Below are positions 44,155 to 52,538 of a stretch of DNA of 64,000 bases, in pieces (the stretch's first letter is position 1; the number at the start of each line of letters is the position of its first letter). Both the position numbers and the translations under genes were made by a program. Origin of the DNA: a bacterium M00.F.Ca.ET.205.01.1.1 (GTDB lineage Bacteria > Pseudomonadota > Alphaproteobacteria > Rhizobiales > Rhizobiaceae); contig SRUQ01000002.1 in NCBI GenBank assembly GCA_004791255.1, positions 462,956 through 526,955 on the forward strand. The letters run 5' to 3'. The notes under the pieces are model-generated. The model did no database searches. It was not told the origin of the DNA and saw only the letters and a program-made list of their open reading frames with translations.

Positions 44155-44477
44155 GCCGCGGCATATGCCTCGGCATTGCGGATGCGGTCCGGGTTCATCA
44201 GCCCTTTTGCGCGCAGATCCACGAAGACAGGGCCGTCGAGCTTCAGGAGAGCGCCCTCGCCCCATTCCGCCTCAATGGCCAGCCCCTTCTTTGCGACTTC
44301 CTGCCATCGCGCAAACTTCGCCCTGACATCCTCCGATGCCGAGGTGGCCAGGTCCGAGAAGTTACCTTTTAGGACGTTGGCCATCATCCTGACGCTGCCG
44401 GATCGTTCGAGCCCGTCGAGGACGAAAAGCTTCTCATCCTCGGTCAACCTGCAGAAATGCCGCTTCTCGTTTTCCAT
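44112..44477 (-). CDS. Small orphan protein, member of the G-x-G-A-L family
   Basis: A 121-aa helical protein starting at MENEKRHF behind GGTGA. The C-terminal half carries GEGALLKLDGPVFV, RAKG and NPDRIRNAEAYAAA, matching the proteins starting at 8180 and 35213. It reads leftward, toward the Tn7-like genes. Function unknown. Confidence 0.65.
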   Translation of the reverse strand: MENEKRHFCRLTEDEKLFVLDGLERSGSVRMMANVLKGNFSDLATSASEDVRAKFARWQEVAKKGLAIEAEWGEGALLKLDGPVFVDLRAKGLMNPDRIRNAEAYAAAHSGLPELNSSSAL

Positions 44478-44832
44478 CGCCGTCACCTTTGTGCTCCTGT
44501 TTGAAGGAAGGGTCAGGCGCCGGCTTGCTGGCGTCAATCGGTGCCACGATTCTTTCTAGCTTCGTCCCAGGCCAAGACGTGAGGGCGTTTAGCGATGAGG
44601 AAGAAGCCTGAGCGGTGGAACCTCGCAACAGGTGTCGAAGACGCCGTTTCAGTCCGGAAAAACCTTAGGCAGGCATCGTCAACGCTTCCTGCCCCCAACT
44701 TGCTTTCTGGCATTACTTTGAGCCGCCCGGAACCCTCCGGGAGGAGCCGGAAAACTCTTACGAGGACTAGAGAGGTGCCGACGCTTGGTTTTGAAAGCCG
44801 AAAACGACCACGGAAAAACCTCGACAGGCACT

Positions 44833-44944
44833 TCAGGATACAACTTTGGGTGTGCCAGGTACCTAACTTTGGGTGTGGAATATCTTCCTAAAAAATATGC
44901 CTGCAATTTCAATTAGATCCGATGGGGTCAGGATACAACTTTGG
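44833..44944 (+). repeat. TCAGGATACAACTTTGG / AACTTTGGGTGTG direct repeats
   Basis: The 17-mer TCAGGATACAACTTTGG occurs exactly at 44833-44849 and 44928-44944. A 13-mer AACTTTGGGTGTG occurs at 44842-44854 and 44865-44877. They share the core AACTTTGG, so the core appears three times in 110 bp. They could be transposase-binding repeats at a mobile element end or operators for the following gene. Confidence 0.6.
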
Positions 44945-44956
44945 CTCTCGCACCAC

Positions 44957-44984
44957 TAGGCAGGCGACTATGGTCGCCTGCCTA
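44957..44984 (+). promoter_or_regulatory. Perfect 12-bp hairpin in the leader of the nuclease-like gene
   Basis: TAGGCAGGCGAC with its complement GTCGCCTGCCTA around the loop TATG, ending 16 bp before the ATG at 45001. No T-run follows, so it is more likely a regulatory RNA structure or operator than a terminator. Confidence 0.5.
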
Positions 44985-45000
44985 ATTTGAAAGGAAGGGC

Positions 45001-46575
45001 ATGAGAGGCAGGGACACGATCCGACTCTCGTCCGTAGCCGACAAACGCCGCAGTTTGAAGCGGCTTCAGAAATACCTGTCCTCCGCACCAAAATTAGAAT
45101 TTCTGCTCGCAATATATTCGATTCAAAAAATACAAAACCCTAGAAACAGTGCCCCATCGTTCTTCGCAGATTTGCCAAATGAGGTCCGAACAACCGACCG
45201 CCATTCCGAATTTTACTTTCATCCATGGTTCCTGGAAACACTCGCCAATGAATTGTTGGCAGCTCCTTGGGAGCCAAAAAAACGTGACGGATTCATAAGA
45301 ACTCTAAATCTGCGCAGTTTCAGTGCGTTCGCTACAGCCTACAACTTGCTAAATAGAGCTGAAAACGCCTCCGACGGCCCAGTGTTACGTCGCGTTGGCG
45401 TTCTTTCACAGCTTAACAGGCTAGCAAAACGTCAATTTGAGTGGCAAAGACGCTTTGCCACCGTGTCACGAATGGCACGGTATCACTCGATTTACAGAAC
45501 TGACAGATCGAGAATTTACTTCAAAGAAAAATATGACATCGAGTTCGACGTGTTCACAAAGACGGCGTTCGCTATCTACGCGATGCTATTGAAGCAATCA
45601 ACGATACGGACGGATATAGAATCAAAAAAAATAGGAATTGACCAAAACGACGTTCTTAAGACAATTGGCATATTGTCCGTATCCATCGAGGAAGCGCACG
45701 GTGCGGTACGAAGACTTCGGCAAGGCTACGACCATATCGCTTATGCACCAAGCATCTTTCGCGTTTCGCCGCTTGTAACATTTCTTCAGGAGGGAGTGGG
45801 GTACGTGATGACTCCCTTTCCAGACCTTCTTTTCTATAGAATAACAGAAGGATTGTTCTACGACTTTGTAGACAACCCAGATCTCAGGAATGACTTTTCT
45901 GCAAATCTCGAGTCATATATAAGCGATGTCATCGAAAAAAGGGCTGAAAAATACGGAGTGAGCGGCAATATAACCTATGGGCGCACTGCCGAGAAGACGC
46001 CAGACATTCTGGTGTCCGAGACGAATAGCGTTATCGCTGCCATCGAGATAAAAGGGCGTCGGCAAAATGCGACTATCCGCTTTGGTGAAAATCCTACGAA
46101 GGATTTTGCCGAGGCATACGAGGATTTATCCAAAGGTGTTTTTCAACTTTGGAAATATCTTGCCGACAGCTCCAAAGGTTTGATCCCCGGTGAGTTCGCT
46201 GCATCAGAGGACACGATCCTAGGCGTATGCACTTTGGATAATTGGATTGAATCGGCTTTCGGCACCGAAGCCGACGTTTGCGCGATGGCACACAGAAAGG
46301 CCGATGCGCACGTTCGAGGAATCCCACCGGAGTATCGCAAACATGTTCCGATATTTAGTTTGAGCGATATGGAGTTTGTACTGTCGCGAAGTGACGTCGA
46401 GACCCTCATAGATATTATGCGAGCCGCAACCACTGATGAATATCGTGGGTGGCTCCTAGCTTCGATATTTTCGTCCAAATTTCCATCACGTAGCGCTGTC
46501 GAAGATGCGCTTCCATTTGGGGATGTTAACAAAAATGTCCCATGGTGGACGACCCTCGACCCGGACCTTCGTTGA
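45001..46575 (+). CDS. PD-(D/E)xK nuclease-like protein of unknown family
   Basis: A 524-aa protein, clearly AT-richer than its neighbours, behind AAGGAAGGG. Residues 1-290 are helical with helix-turn-helix-like stretches (for example SVSIEEAHGAVRRLRQ). Residues 325-420 form a probable restriction-endonuclease fold with D335 (TPDIL), E349 and K351 (AIEIKGRR), and a following helix with FQLWKYL. The active site is complete. No methyltransferase or other partner is adjacent. Composition and position suggest a horizontally acquired defence or island gene. The 3' end abuts a truncated VOC gene. Confidence 0.75.
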   Translation: MRGRDTIRLSSVADKRRSLKRLQKYLSSAPKLEFLLAIYSIQKIQNPRNSAPSFFADLPNEVRTTDRHSEFYFHPWFLETLANELLAAPWEPKKRDGFIRTLNLRSFSAFATAYNLLNRAENASDGPVLRRVGVLSQLNRLAKRQFEWQRRFATVSRMARYHSIYRTDRSRIYFKEKYDIEFDVFTKTAFAIYAMLLKQSTIRTDIESKKIGIDQNDVLKTIGILSVSIEEAHGAVRRLRQGYDHIAYAPSIFRVSPLVTFLQEGVGYVMTPFPDLLFYRITEGLFYDFVDNPDLRNDFSANLESYISDVIEKRAEKYGVSGNITYGRTAEKTPDILVSETNSVIAAIEIKGRRQNATIRFGENPTKDFAEAYEDLSKGVFQLWKYLADSSKGLIPGEFAASEDTILGVCTLDNWIESAFGTEADVCAMAHRKADAHVRGIPPEYRKHVPIFSLSDMEFVLSRSDVETLIDIMRAATTDEYRGWLLASIFSSKFPSRSAVEDALPFGDVNKNVPWWTTLDPDLR

Positions 46576-46610
46576 CGCTCCCCGACGATGATGCTGAGGC
46601 GTGCCCCTCG

Positions 46611-46733
46611 CAGACTTTTCCGCATCGGCCGCGCCCGGACTATGGCGCGAACTACCATGCCTGCTTCGTGCTCGACCCGGATGGGTATAATGTCGAGGCG
46701 ATGATCAACGAACCCTCCGCTTCGTCATCCTAG
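46611..46733 (+). pseudogene. 3' fragment of a VOC (glyoxalase-like) family gene
   Basis: The frame reads RPDYGANYHACFVLDPDGYNVEA, the classic C-terminal strand of VOC-superfamily proteins. The N-terminal 80 or more residues are missing and replaced by island sequence, so this is the chromosomal gene interrupted at the right border of the island. Confidence 0.65.
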
Positions 46734-46880
46734 GGCGTAGCAAGGAGCGAAGCGACGCGCGCAGACCCTAGGATCCATGCCGCGATATCGAAGCGTTGCA
46801 GCGGTCCAGAATTAAGCACGGCCGCATTTTTCGGCTTAAGTCGCGGCATGGATCCTCGGGTCAAGCCCGAGGATGACGAA
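46725..46880. repeat. Palindromic intergenic repeat of Mesorhizobium type
   Basis: AGGATCCATGCCGCGA (46770-46785) and its exact complement (46841-46856) flank an internal segment; outside them are CCTAGGG...CCCTAGG and CCTCGGGTCAAGCCCGAGG hairpins next to GTCATCC / GGATGAC. I recall elements of this form as abundant in Mesorhizobium and related genomes; that recollection needs a search. Confidence 0.65.
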
Positions 46881-46943
46881 GCGCGAGATGGCCTTCACCG
46901 AGCATCTCGACCAGCGCCTGTCGCAGGGTGTAGCCGACTACCC

Positions 46944-47558
46944 CTATGGCAACACCCTTAACGTCTGCTCGTCAAACAGCGGCTCGTCCTGCCCGATGCG
47001 GATGAACAGGACTTTCCGCCCCGCCGGCACCTCGAAATACTGGATGCCGTCAGGCATTTCGCCCCAGTCGCCGCAGGGCGGCTCGGGAACCTCGTCGGGG
47101 TCGGCCTTCGCTGTCAGTTCCTTGGCGTAGGCAGCGTCAGGGCTGAATGTGTAGCGCTTGATGCCTGAGGGAACCGTTCCCTCCGTGTAGGGCGCCAGCA
47201 CGCAGCGGGCGCTGACGGTCTTGTCGGTCTTTTCCAGGAACAGCTGCTGCACGGCAGCCTCGGCGGTTTCGCCTGGTTTGATGTCGAACACCTCGACCAG
47301 CGGATCGGCTGCGCCGCCATCGCTGTATTTGATGGCGAGCGCGTTACCCACGAATTCGAAATGGATCTGGCGGAAGCCGAAATCGCAACGCTGCACCCAG
47401 GCGGCGAGGCCGACGGTCTTGTCGGCGAGTTTTTCCCAGACGCATTTGTCGATGGGCGGGCGCGACGGCGCGGGCTCGTCCGCGCGTGCCACGGCGGATA
47501 TCGCCACAGAGGCGAACAGGGCGCAGGTCCAGATTGCCGATTTCGTGGCGTTAGTCAT
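46944..47558 (-). CDS. Exported protein of unknown function
   Basis: A 204-aa protein with a signal peptide (residues 1-26, hydrophobic core ALFASVAISAVA, then ADE). The mature part is acidic with four cysteines that could pair as disulfides (C38, C58, and two later). No family recognised. Its ATG overlaps the stop of the upstream gene by eight bases, so it is the last of a leftward three-gene run. Confidence 0.75.
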   Translation of the reverse strand: MTNATKSAIWTCALFASVAISAVARADEPAPSRPPIDKCVWEKLADKTVGLAAWVQRCDFGFRQIHFEFVGNALAIKYSDGGAADPLVEVFDIKPGETAEAAVQQLFLEKTDKTVSARCVLAPYTEGTVPSGIKRYTFSPDAAYAKELTAKADPDEVPEPPCGDWGEMPDGIQYFEVPAGRKVLFIRIGQDEPLFDEQTLRVLP

Positions 47559-48072
47559 CGCTGCATCCTGTCAGTGTGAAAGCATCCCAGGCCGAGCCAT
47601 CGGGATTGGCGTTGGCGAAATCGGCCCATTCGGTGAAAGCGGCACCAAAACCGGGCAGCAGCAGGCCTTTCGGCGCCGGTGTCGCCTCGCGGGAGTTCAG
47701 CTGCTCGGCGCCGCCCCCGGTCAGGGCATAGACCTGCCCGTCCCATATCAGGCAGAGCCCGGTGCCGTCCTCGAGGCCGGCCTCGCGATCATCATCCGTG
47801 CAGGTGTGGCGGATGGTGCCGAGCGGAAAGGCATTCTTGCCGTTGGTCCAGGTGATGTCGGATGGAAGGCTGATCTTCGTATGCGGCACGGCCAACGAAA
47901 ACACTTCGGTGGTCAGGGCCGCCGGCTCGTTCTGCATCGGCCGGAACTGCAGCACCGCGCCGGAGCGCGGCTCGCGATAGGTGGCATGGCTCAGCAGGCA
48001 TTCCTTTGCGCTCGCCGCCTCCACCAGGCCGAGCAAGCCGAGCAGCAGGATGCCTGATTTGCGGATGAACAT
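47551..48072 (-). CDS. Exported protein of unknown function
   Basis: A 173-aa protein with a signal peptide ending near ASA-KE (residue 22). The mature part has several cysteines (C25, and pairs near TCTDDD and GLCLIWDG, plus a C-terminal GCSDD). No catalytic motif seen. It lies between a DUF3592-like membrane protein and another exported protein, all leftward. Confidence 0.7.
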   Translation of the reverse strand: MFIRKSGILLLGLLGLVEAASAKECLLSHATYREPRSGAVLQFRPMQNEPAALTTEVFSLAVPHTKISLPSDITWTNGKNAFPLGTIRHTCTDDDREAGLEDGTGLCLIWDGQVYALTGGGAEQLNSREATPAPKGLLLPGFGAAFTEWADFANANPDGSAWDAFTLTGCSDD

Positions 48073-48142
48073 CAGACCGTCTCTCCCCCCTTAAAAACCG
48101 ATGACCTGGACAATTGCCACGGCATTCGCCCGACAACGGGCC

Positions 48143-49105
48143 TCAGATCAGCCCGACCAGCCAGGCGGCGGCGCCGAGAAAGCCCAGGGAACAAACCCAC
48201 AGCAGCCAGAGCCCGCGCACCCTGCATTCGAGCACTGCCGAGCCAGGATTGGCGGGGTCGTAGTGCACGTCGACCTTGCTGCCTTCGGCATAGCGCCTGG
48301 CCTGGCCGCTGACGAGGCCAGGCAGCGAAGCCGTCACATTGGCGCCGAAGGTTACACGGTCGGCGCTGTAGCGCTGGCCGGCGACGCCATAGCTGTAGAC
48401 GATGCGCGATCGAAAGACGGTGCGCCAGCGAAAGCTGCCATAGCCGCGGATCGCCTGCAGACCTGAGGCATCGATGCGGCCGGTAGCGACCGGCCATTGC
48501 GCCGCTTGCCTAGCAAGCGCCTTCTGGGCGAAGCCCATGCGCAGGACGAACAGCCCCATTAAAAACAGCAGCGCCGCTGCCCCGAGGTTCTGCGGCTCGG
48601 GCAGATGCGGCCTGATCGCCTCCAGGATACCGCCGACGGAAAACACCAGCACCAGCGCGCCGATCACCAGCCCTGCCGACAGCTTGACCATGAATTTGAA
48701 GGCGCCTTCGGGAAAGGTGCGTTCGATCACCGCCTTGCTCGGATCGGCTGGATTGTAGAAAACAGTCACCTCGGCGCCGCGCGGAAACTGCGCAAGGGTT
48801 TCGGTGACTTCAAAATTTCCCAAATTCTCCTTCACACTGTAGCGCGAGCCGCGAAATACCTTGCCGCCCACCTTGTATTCGAAGGTGATCGCCGGGAAGT
48901 TGCGGATTTCGGTGGTGTCATTGCTGTCCGAGCCGACGCCCGAGACTCTCACCTCTCGTGCCTCGACGCGCGACGAGATGATCTTTCCCGGCGTCGGCAG
49001 CCAGTGGCTGAGGGCCTGCACCTCCCGCCATTTCACGAAGGTGATGAACGACAACATGGCGGCGACCGCGCAGGCAAATCCGACAAGCAGAAATTGAAGC
49101 TCCAA
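48143..49105 (-). CDS. DUF3592-type membrane protein
   Basis: A 320-aa protein with two copies of the DUF3592 pattern: a beta-rich domain (WLPTPGKIISSRVE ... VFYNPADPSKAVIE, residues about 38-128, and again WPVATGRIDASG ... VHYDPANPGSAVLE, about 205-300), each preceded or followed by membrane helices (about 3-22, 140-160, 175-195, 302-318). Role unknown. It is first of the leftward run with two exported proteins. Confidence 0.85.
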   Translation of the reverse strand: MELQFLLVGFACAVAAMLSFITFVKWREVQALSHWLPTPGKIISSRVEAREVRVSGVGSDSNDTTEIRNFPAITFEYKVGGKVFRGSRYSVKENLGNFEVTETLAQFPRGAEVTVFYNPADPSKAVIERTFPEGAFKFMVKLSAGLVIGALVLVFSVGGILEAIRPHLPEPQNLGAAALLFLMGLFVLRMGFAQKALARQAAQWPVATGRIDASGLQAIRGYGSFRWRTVFRSRIVYSYGVAGQRYSADRVTFGANVTASLPGLVSGQARRYAEGSKVDVHYDPANPGSAVLECRVRGLWLLWVCSLGFLGAAAWLVGLI

Positions 49106-49433
49106 CTCGTCCCCCCGACGACCAAGAGTGCAGCAACCCGAATATAGACATCAAGGCGACGGTAAAGTCTTGTCTATTCGCGAAACACCCATCTATTCGC
49201 AAAACACCGGGCTGGGCTCGCGCGGCGCGTCACGCGATCCCCGTATTTTCACCCCTTTCCTTGGCAAGTCAGCGAGCGCCTGGCGTACGTTCACACAACG
49301 AAGCGTCCCCGCCAACAAAGCTGTGACTAAGCTCCGCCATCCAGCCGTGTTTCACACGCCTGCCTGACAAGCCCCTGTAGACTGCGCCCGTGCGCTCGGG
49401 CCAGAATCAGCCTGGCGTGTGGGGTGGGGCGTC
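49106..49433. other. Divergent promoter region before the gsp genes
   Basis: Contains the 19-bp-period tandem repeat at 49173-49208. No coding frame is convincing. Confidence 0.45.
49173..49208 (+). repeat. Two tandem copies of TCTATTCGCRAAACACC
   Basis: TCTATTCGCGAAACACC at 49173-49189 and TCTATTCGCAAAACACC at 49192-49208 differ at one base, 19 bp apart, so on the same helix face roughly two turns apart. Suggests a regulator site upstream of the leftward envelope genes or the rightward gsp operon. Confidence 0.5.
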
Positions 49434-50477
49434 ATGGCGACGTACAAAGCACAGGTCCTGGATGGGTTCGACTGGTGGCGCGATGAATTGCGCGCCGCCT
49501 GGGCGAGCTTTGTTCCCGGGGCCAAGCAGGCAAAGTCATCGGACTGCAGCATCGGCATCGCCGATGACGGCATTCGCGTGCATGCGGCGGGCACTCCCGA
49601 GTTCCAGTCGCGGCCGCTGGAACAGGATGCGACCACGGACGAGATCGCAGCACTGCTGCGTTCCGGCCGCAGGCATCCCACTGTCGCCATCCGGATCGAC
49701 AGCACCCTTGCCCTGAAGCGGCAGCTCGGCGCGCGGCGGCTGCCGGTGCGGCAGGCCCGCGACATGGCCGAGCTCGACCTGATGGCTTCGACGCCGATCG
49801 ATCCGTCGCAGGTGCATATCGTCTTTGCCGGCGACGCTGATGGCGGCTGTTCCTATTTCGTGGTCAAGAAGAAGACCCTGGCGCCGGCGCTCGACGCCAT
49901 CCGCCAGGTCGGCGGCAGTCTCGGCTCGCTGGCCATCACGGAGGCCGAGCGGTCAATGCCTGCCGATCCGCTGAGCCGCTCAGCGATCTGGCCTCCCCGG
50001 CCCCGCGACCGCTTCGCGCGGCGCGCCTGGATCGCGGCGTTCGCCAGCGTGCTTGTCGGGCTTGGCGCCACCTATGGCCATGCGCAATGGCGCAGCTGGC
50101 AGGCCGCCGGCGTGCTCGACGAGCAGATCGACATTGCCCAGGTTCAGGCCAGGAAGGCGCGGGCCGCGCTGCAAAAACGCCAGACCGAGCTCGAGCAGAC
50201 GGAAAAACTCCGCGCCGAGAAGAAGACCGCCGTCTCGGTGGTGCGCATCCTGGCCGAACTGACGCGGCTCTTGCCCGACAGCGCCTGGGTGAGCGACCTG
50301 AATTCGCGCGGCAACCAGCTGACGATCACCGGCTTTGCGACCTCCGCCGCCGACCTGATCCAGCCCATCGATGCCTCGCCGCTGTTTTCGGCGCCGGAAT
50401 TCTCCTCGCCGGTCACCAGGGTGCCCGGGCAGACCGGCGAGCGTTTCACCATCACGGCGAAGATCGGGGATTCCTGA
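49434..50477 (+). CDS. gspL: GspL-like type II secretion protein (PilN-like domain)
   Basis: A 347-aa inner-membrane protein: a cytosolic actin-like part (about 1-190, with ARRLPVRQARDMAELDL), one membrane helix near 200-220, and a periplasmic coiled coil followed by a PilN-like ferredoxin fold (LTRLLPDSAWVSDLNSRGNQLTITG). GspL anchors the GspE ATPase to the inner-membrane platform. The ATG at MATYKAQ follows GGGG. It is the first gene of the rightward gsp operon. Confidence 0.85.
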   Translation: MATYKAQVLDGFDWWRDELRAAWASFVPGAKQAKSSDCSIGIADDGIRVHAAGTPEFQSRPLEQDATTDEIAALLRSGRRHPTVAIRIDSTLALKRQLGARRLPVRQARDMAELDLMASTPIDPSQVHIVFAGDADGGCSYFVVKKKTLAPALDAIRQVGGSLGSLAITEAERSMPADPLSRSAIWPPRPRDRFARRAWIAAFASVLVGLGATYGHAQWRSWQAAGVLDEQIDIAQVQARKARAALQKRQTELEQTEKLRAEKKTAVSVVRILAELTRLLPDSAWVSDLNSRGNQLTITGFATSAADLIQPIDASPLFSAPEFSSPVTRVPGQTGERFTITAKIGDS

Positions 50478-50480
50478 GCG

Positions 50481-51080
50481 ATGCTGACGGCCATCCTCAA
50501 CAGCCGCCTGCTGCTCCGCCGCTCGCTGGCCGTGGCGATCGCGGGTCTATGTGCATTGCTGGCCGGCTGGCTGCTCTTTGCCGCACTCGGCAGCGTCGCA
50601 TCGGCCAGATCAGACATCGACGACAAACGCGCCACGCTCGGCCAGATCGATGCGGTGGTGGCGCTGGCCAAGACCATGGAAGCCTCGGCGCCGCCGCCCG
50701 CCGCCAGCGGCAGAGGCGAGTTCCTGTCCGGCGACAGCGAGGCGATCATTCGCGGCGGCCTGCAAACCCGGTTGAATGCGATTGCCACCTCGAACAAGGT
50801 GGTGGTGCTTTCGGCCGGCAACGCGCCCGCGCTCAACGAGAATGGCGTCGCCTATCTCGGCCTGCGCGCCAATGTTTCGGGCACGCTGGAAGGCGTCCAC
50901 GGCTTCATGCTCAGTCTCGAAACGACACTGCCGGTCCTCTTCATCCGCGAAACCACGCTCAGAGTAACCAACGTCGCCCCTTCCGAAGCGCCGAATGTCG
51001 AACCGGAGATTTTCGCCGAAGTGCTGTTCTACGGCGCGCTGCCGTCGGGCATTGCGGCGGCGCCTGGGGCAACGCCGTGA
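50481..51080 (+). CDS. gspM: GspM-like type II secretion protein
   Basis: A 199-aa protein with one N-terminal membrane helix (about 15-38), a coiled coil and a periplasmic ferredoxin-like domain (LQTRLNAIATSNKVVVLSAG ... YLGLRANVSGTLEGVHGFMLSLE). It resembles GspM/PilO and partners GspL in the inner-membrane platform. Starts three bases after gspL and overlaps the next gene at GTGA. Confidence 0.85.
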   Translation: MLTAILNSRLLLRRSLAVAIAGLCALLAGWLLFAALGSVASARSDIDDKRATLGQIDAVVALAKTMEASAPPPAASGRGEFLSGDSEAIIRGGLQTRLNAIATSNKVVVLSAGNAPALNENGVAYLGLRANVSGTLEGVHGFMLSLETTLPVLFIRETTLRVTNVAPSEAPNVEPEIFAEVLFYGALPSGIAAAPGATP

Positions 51081-51634
51081 TCAGGCTCGTGGCAGCACTC
51101 GGTCTTGGCGTGACAGCCGCCGCGCTCGCCTTGGCGAATCTGGCGCTGTACGACACACCGGTCGACATTTCACCGACAAAGGGTTCGGCGCAGCGCAGCG
51201 TTCGCGAGGCGCCGGACGCGGCCACGGGCCTGCCGGCGACGGCCGATGCCAGTGGGTTCGCCGAGACATTCGCGCGTCCATTGTTCACCCCGACGCGGCG
51301 CAAATTCGTGCCGGTTGCCGACGGAGACCCACAGGCGCCGGTGGCGTCGGATCCTGTCGCGCCGGCGCAGCCTGTGGCGAGCGCTCCGCCTGGCGCCGCG
51401 CCGGCGCTGCTCGGTGTCAGCATCAACGGCGCCGGCGCAAGAGTGCTGCTCCAAGCCGCGGGCGCGGACAAGGCCAGCTGGTACGGCAGCGGCGAAACCG
51501 TCGACGGCTGGAAGGTTGCGGGCGTCGAAAAGGATGCCGCGACCCTGGAACGGGACGGCAAGTCGGCCCGTGTCCTGCTCTATCCGCCAGTGGTACAGCC
51601 CCCTCCTCCTCCCGGAGGCGGCGATGGCCTCTGA
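51077..51634 (+). CDS. GspN/GspC-like periplasmic platform protein
   Basis: A 185-aa protein with an N-terminal membrane helix (about 4-24), a proline/alanine-rich linker, and a C-terminal beta domain like the homology region of GspC/PulC (LLGVSINGAGARVLLQ..., W..GETVDGWKVAGVEKD). It would connect the inner platform to the secretin. The GTG start overlaps the gspM stop. It overlaps gspK by 11 bases. Confidence 0.75.
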   Translation: MIRLVAALGLGVTAAALALANLALYDTPVDISPTKGSAQRSVREAPDAATGLPATADASGFAETFARPLFTPTRRKFVPVADGDPQAPVASDPVAPAQPVASAPPGAAPALLGVSINGAGARVLLQAAGADKASWYGSGETVDGWKVAGVEKDAATLERDGKSARVLLYPPVVQPPPPPGGGDGL

Positions 51635-52535
51635 TCCTACCGACGACGGAAATGAAGGCTTCGGCCTGGTGGCCGTGCTGGTCTTCATGCTGATCGTTTC
51701 GGCTGTAGTCGCGCCCTTCGCGCTGACCGCCAGAACCCGGCTGATGATCGCCGGCAATGAGATGGAGCATGAGCGGCTGTCGATGGTCGCCGACGGCCTG
51801 GTCAATGTCGTGGCCAGCGAGCTGTTCGACGGCTCGGCCGCGCAGAAGCTGCCGCAGAATGCTGAGCCGGCACGCTGCCATTCCGGCCAGTTCAGCTTCG
51901 ACCTCACTGTCCAGGACCACAGCGGCCTGATCGATCTCAACGCCGCCAGCGATCAGTTGCTGACGCAAGGCGTGGCATCCTTCGGCTTTCCTCCGCAGAT
52001 GGCCGAAGAGATCGCCAAGGCCATCGTCACATTCAGGGGTCCGCCCAACGCCTTTGCCGCCGGCACCCAGCCACAATCCTCGCTCGGTCCGCGGCAAAAC
52101 AAATTCGCGCCGTTCGAATCGGTGTCGGAACTGCAGGAGTTTTCCGCGCTTGCCTCGATACCGCTCCGCGATCTCTACGGCGCGTTCACCGTCGACCTCA
52201 AGCAAGGCTCGATCGTTCTGGCCAAGGCGCCGAAACGGCTTCGCACCCTCGTCACCGGCACATCGCCAAATGGTCAGCAAGACGGCCAACAGGAGAACAG
52301 TGGCGGCACGGTTTATACGATCGAGGTCACGGCCAGGCGCGACGGGTCGGGCATCACCGGCCAGGCCGGGATGGTGGTCGAAAAATCAGCCCTCATCGAC
52401 ACCGGCTTCAGGCGGGTCTCGAGCATGCCGGCCGCGGAAATCGGCGCCGCCGGATCCACGGCATCGGTGCCTACCATCGCCTGCGACAGGCTGTTCGGCA
52501 GCGCCGTGGCGCAGATATTGGCGCGGTGGAGCTAG
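51624..52535 (+). CDS. gspK: GspK-like minor pseudopilin
   Basis: A 303-aa protein with a type IV prepilin-like N-terminus: prepilin peptidase site G12-F13, then a hydrophobic helix FGLVAVLVFMLIVSAVVAPF. As normal for GspK, the +5 glutamate is absent (alanine here). The following domain has the GspK feature LIDLNAASDQLLTQ. It caps the pseudopilus tip with GspI and GspJ. Confidence 0.88.
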   Translation: MASDPTDDGNEGFGLVAVLVFMLIVSAVVAPFALTARTRLMIAGNEMEHERLSMVADGLVNVVASELFDGSAAQKLPQNAEPARCHSGQFSFDLTVQDHSGLIDLNAASDQLLTQGVASFGFPPQMAEEIAKAIVTFRGPPNAFAAGTQPQSSLGPRQNKFAPFESVSELQEFSALASIPLRDLYGAFTVDLKQGSIVLAKAPKRLRTLVTGTSPNGQQDGQQENSGGTVYTIEVTARRDGSGITGQAGMVVEKSALIDTGFRRVSSMPAAEIGAAGSTASVPTIACDRLFGSAVAQILARWS

Positions 52536-52538
52536 ACC

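Larger units (their letters stand above)
44478..45000. other. Non-coding region with direct repeats and a hairpin
   Basis: No convincing gene. It holds the ACTTTGG repeats and the perfect hairpin described separately, and base composition falls toward the AT-richer gene at 45001. Confidence 0.5.
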
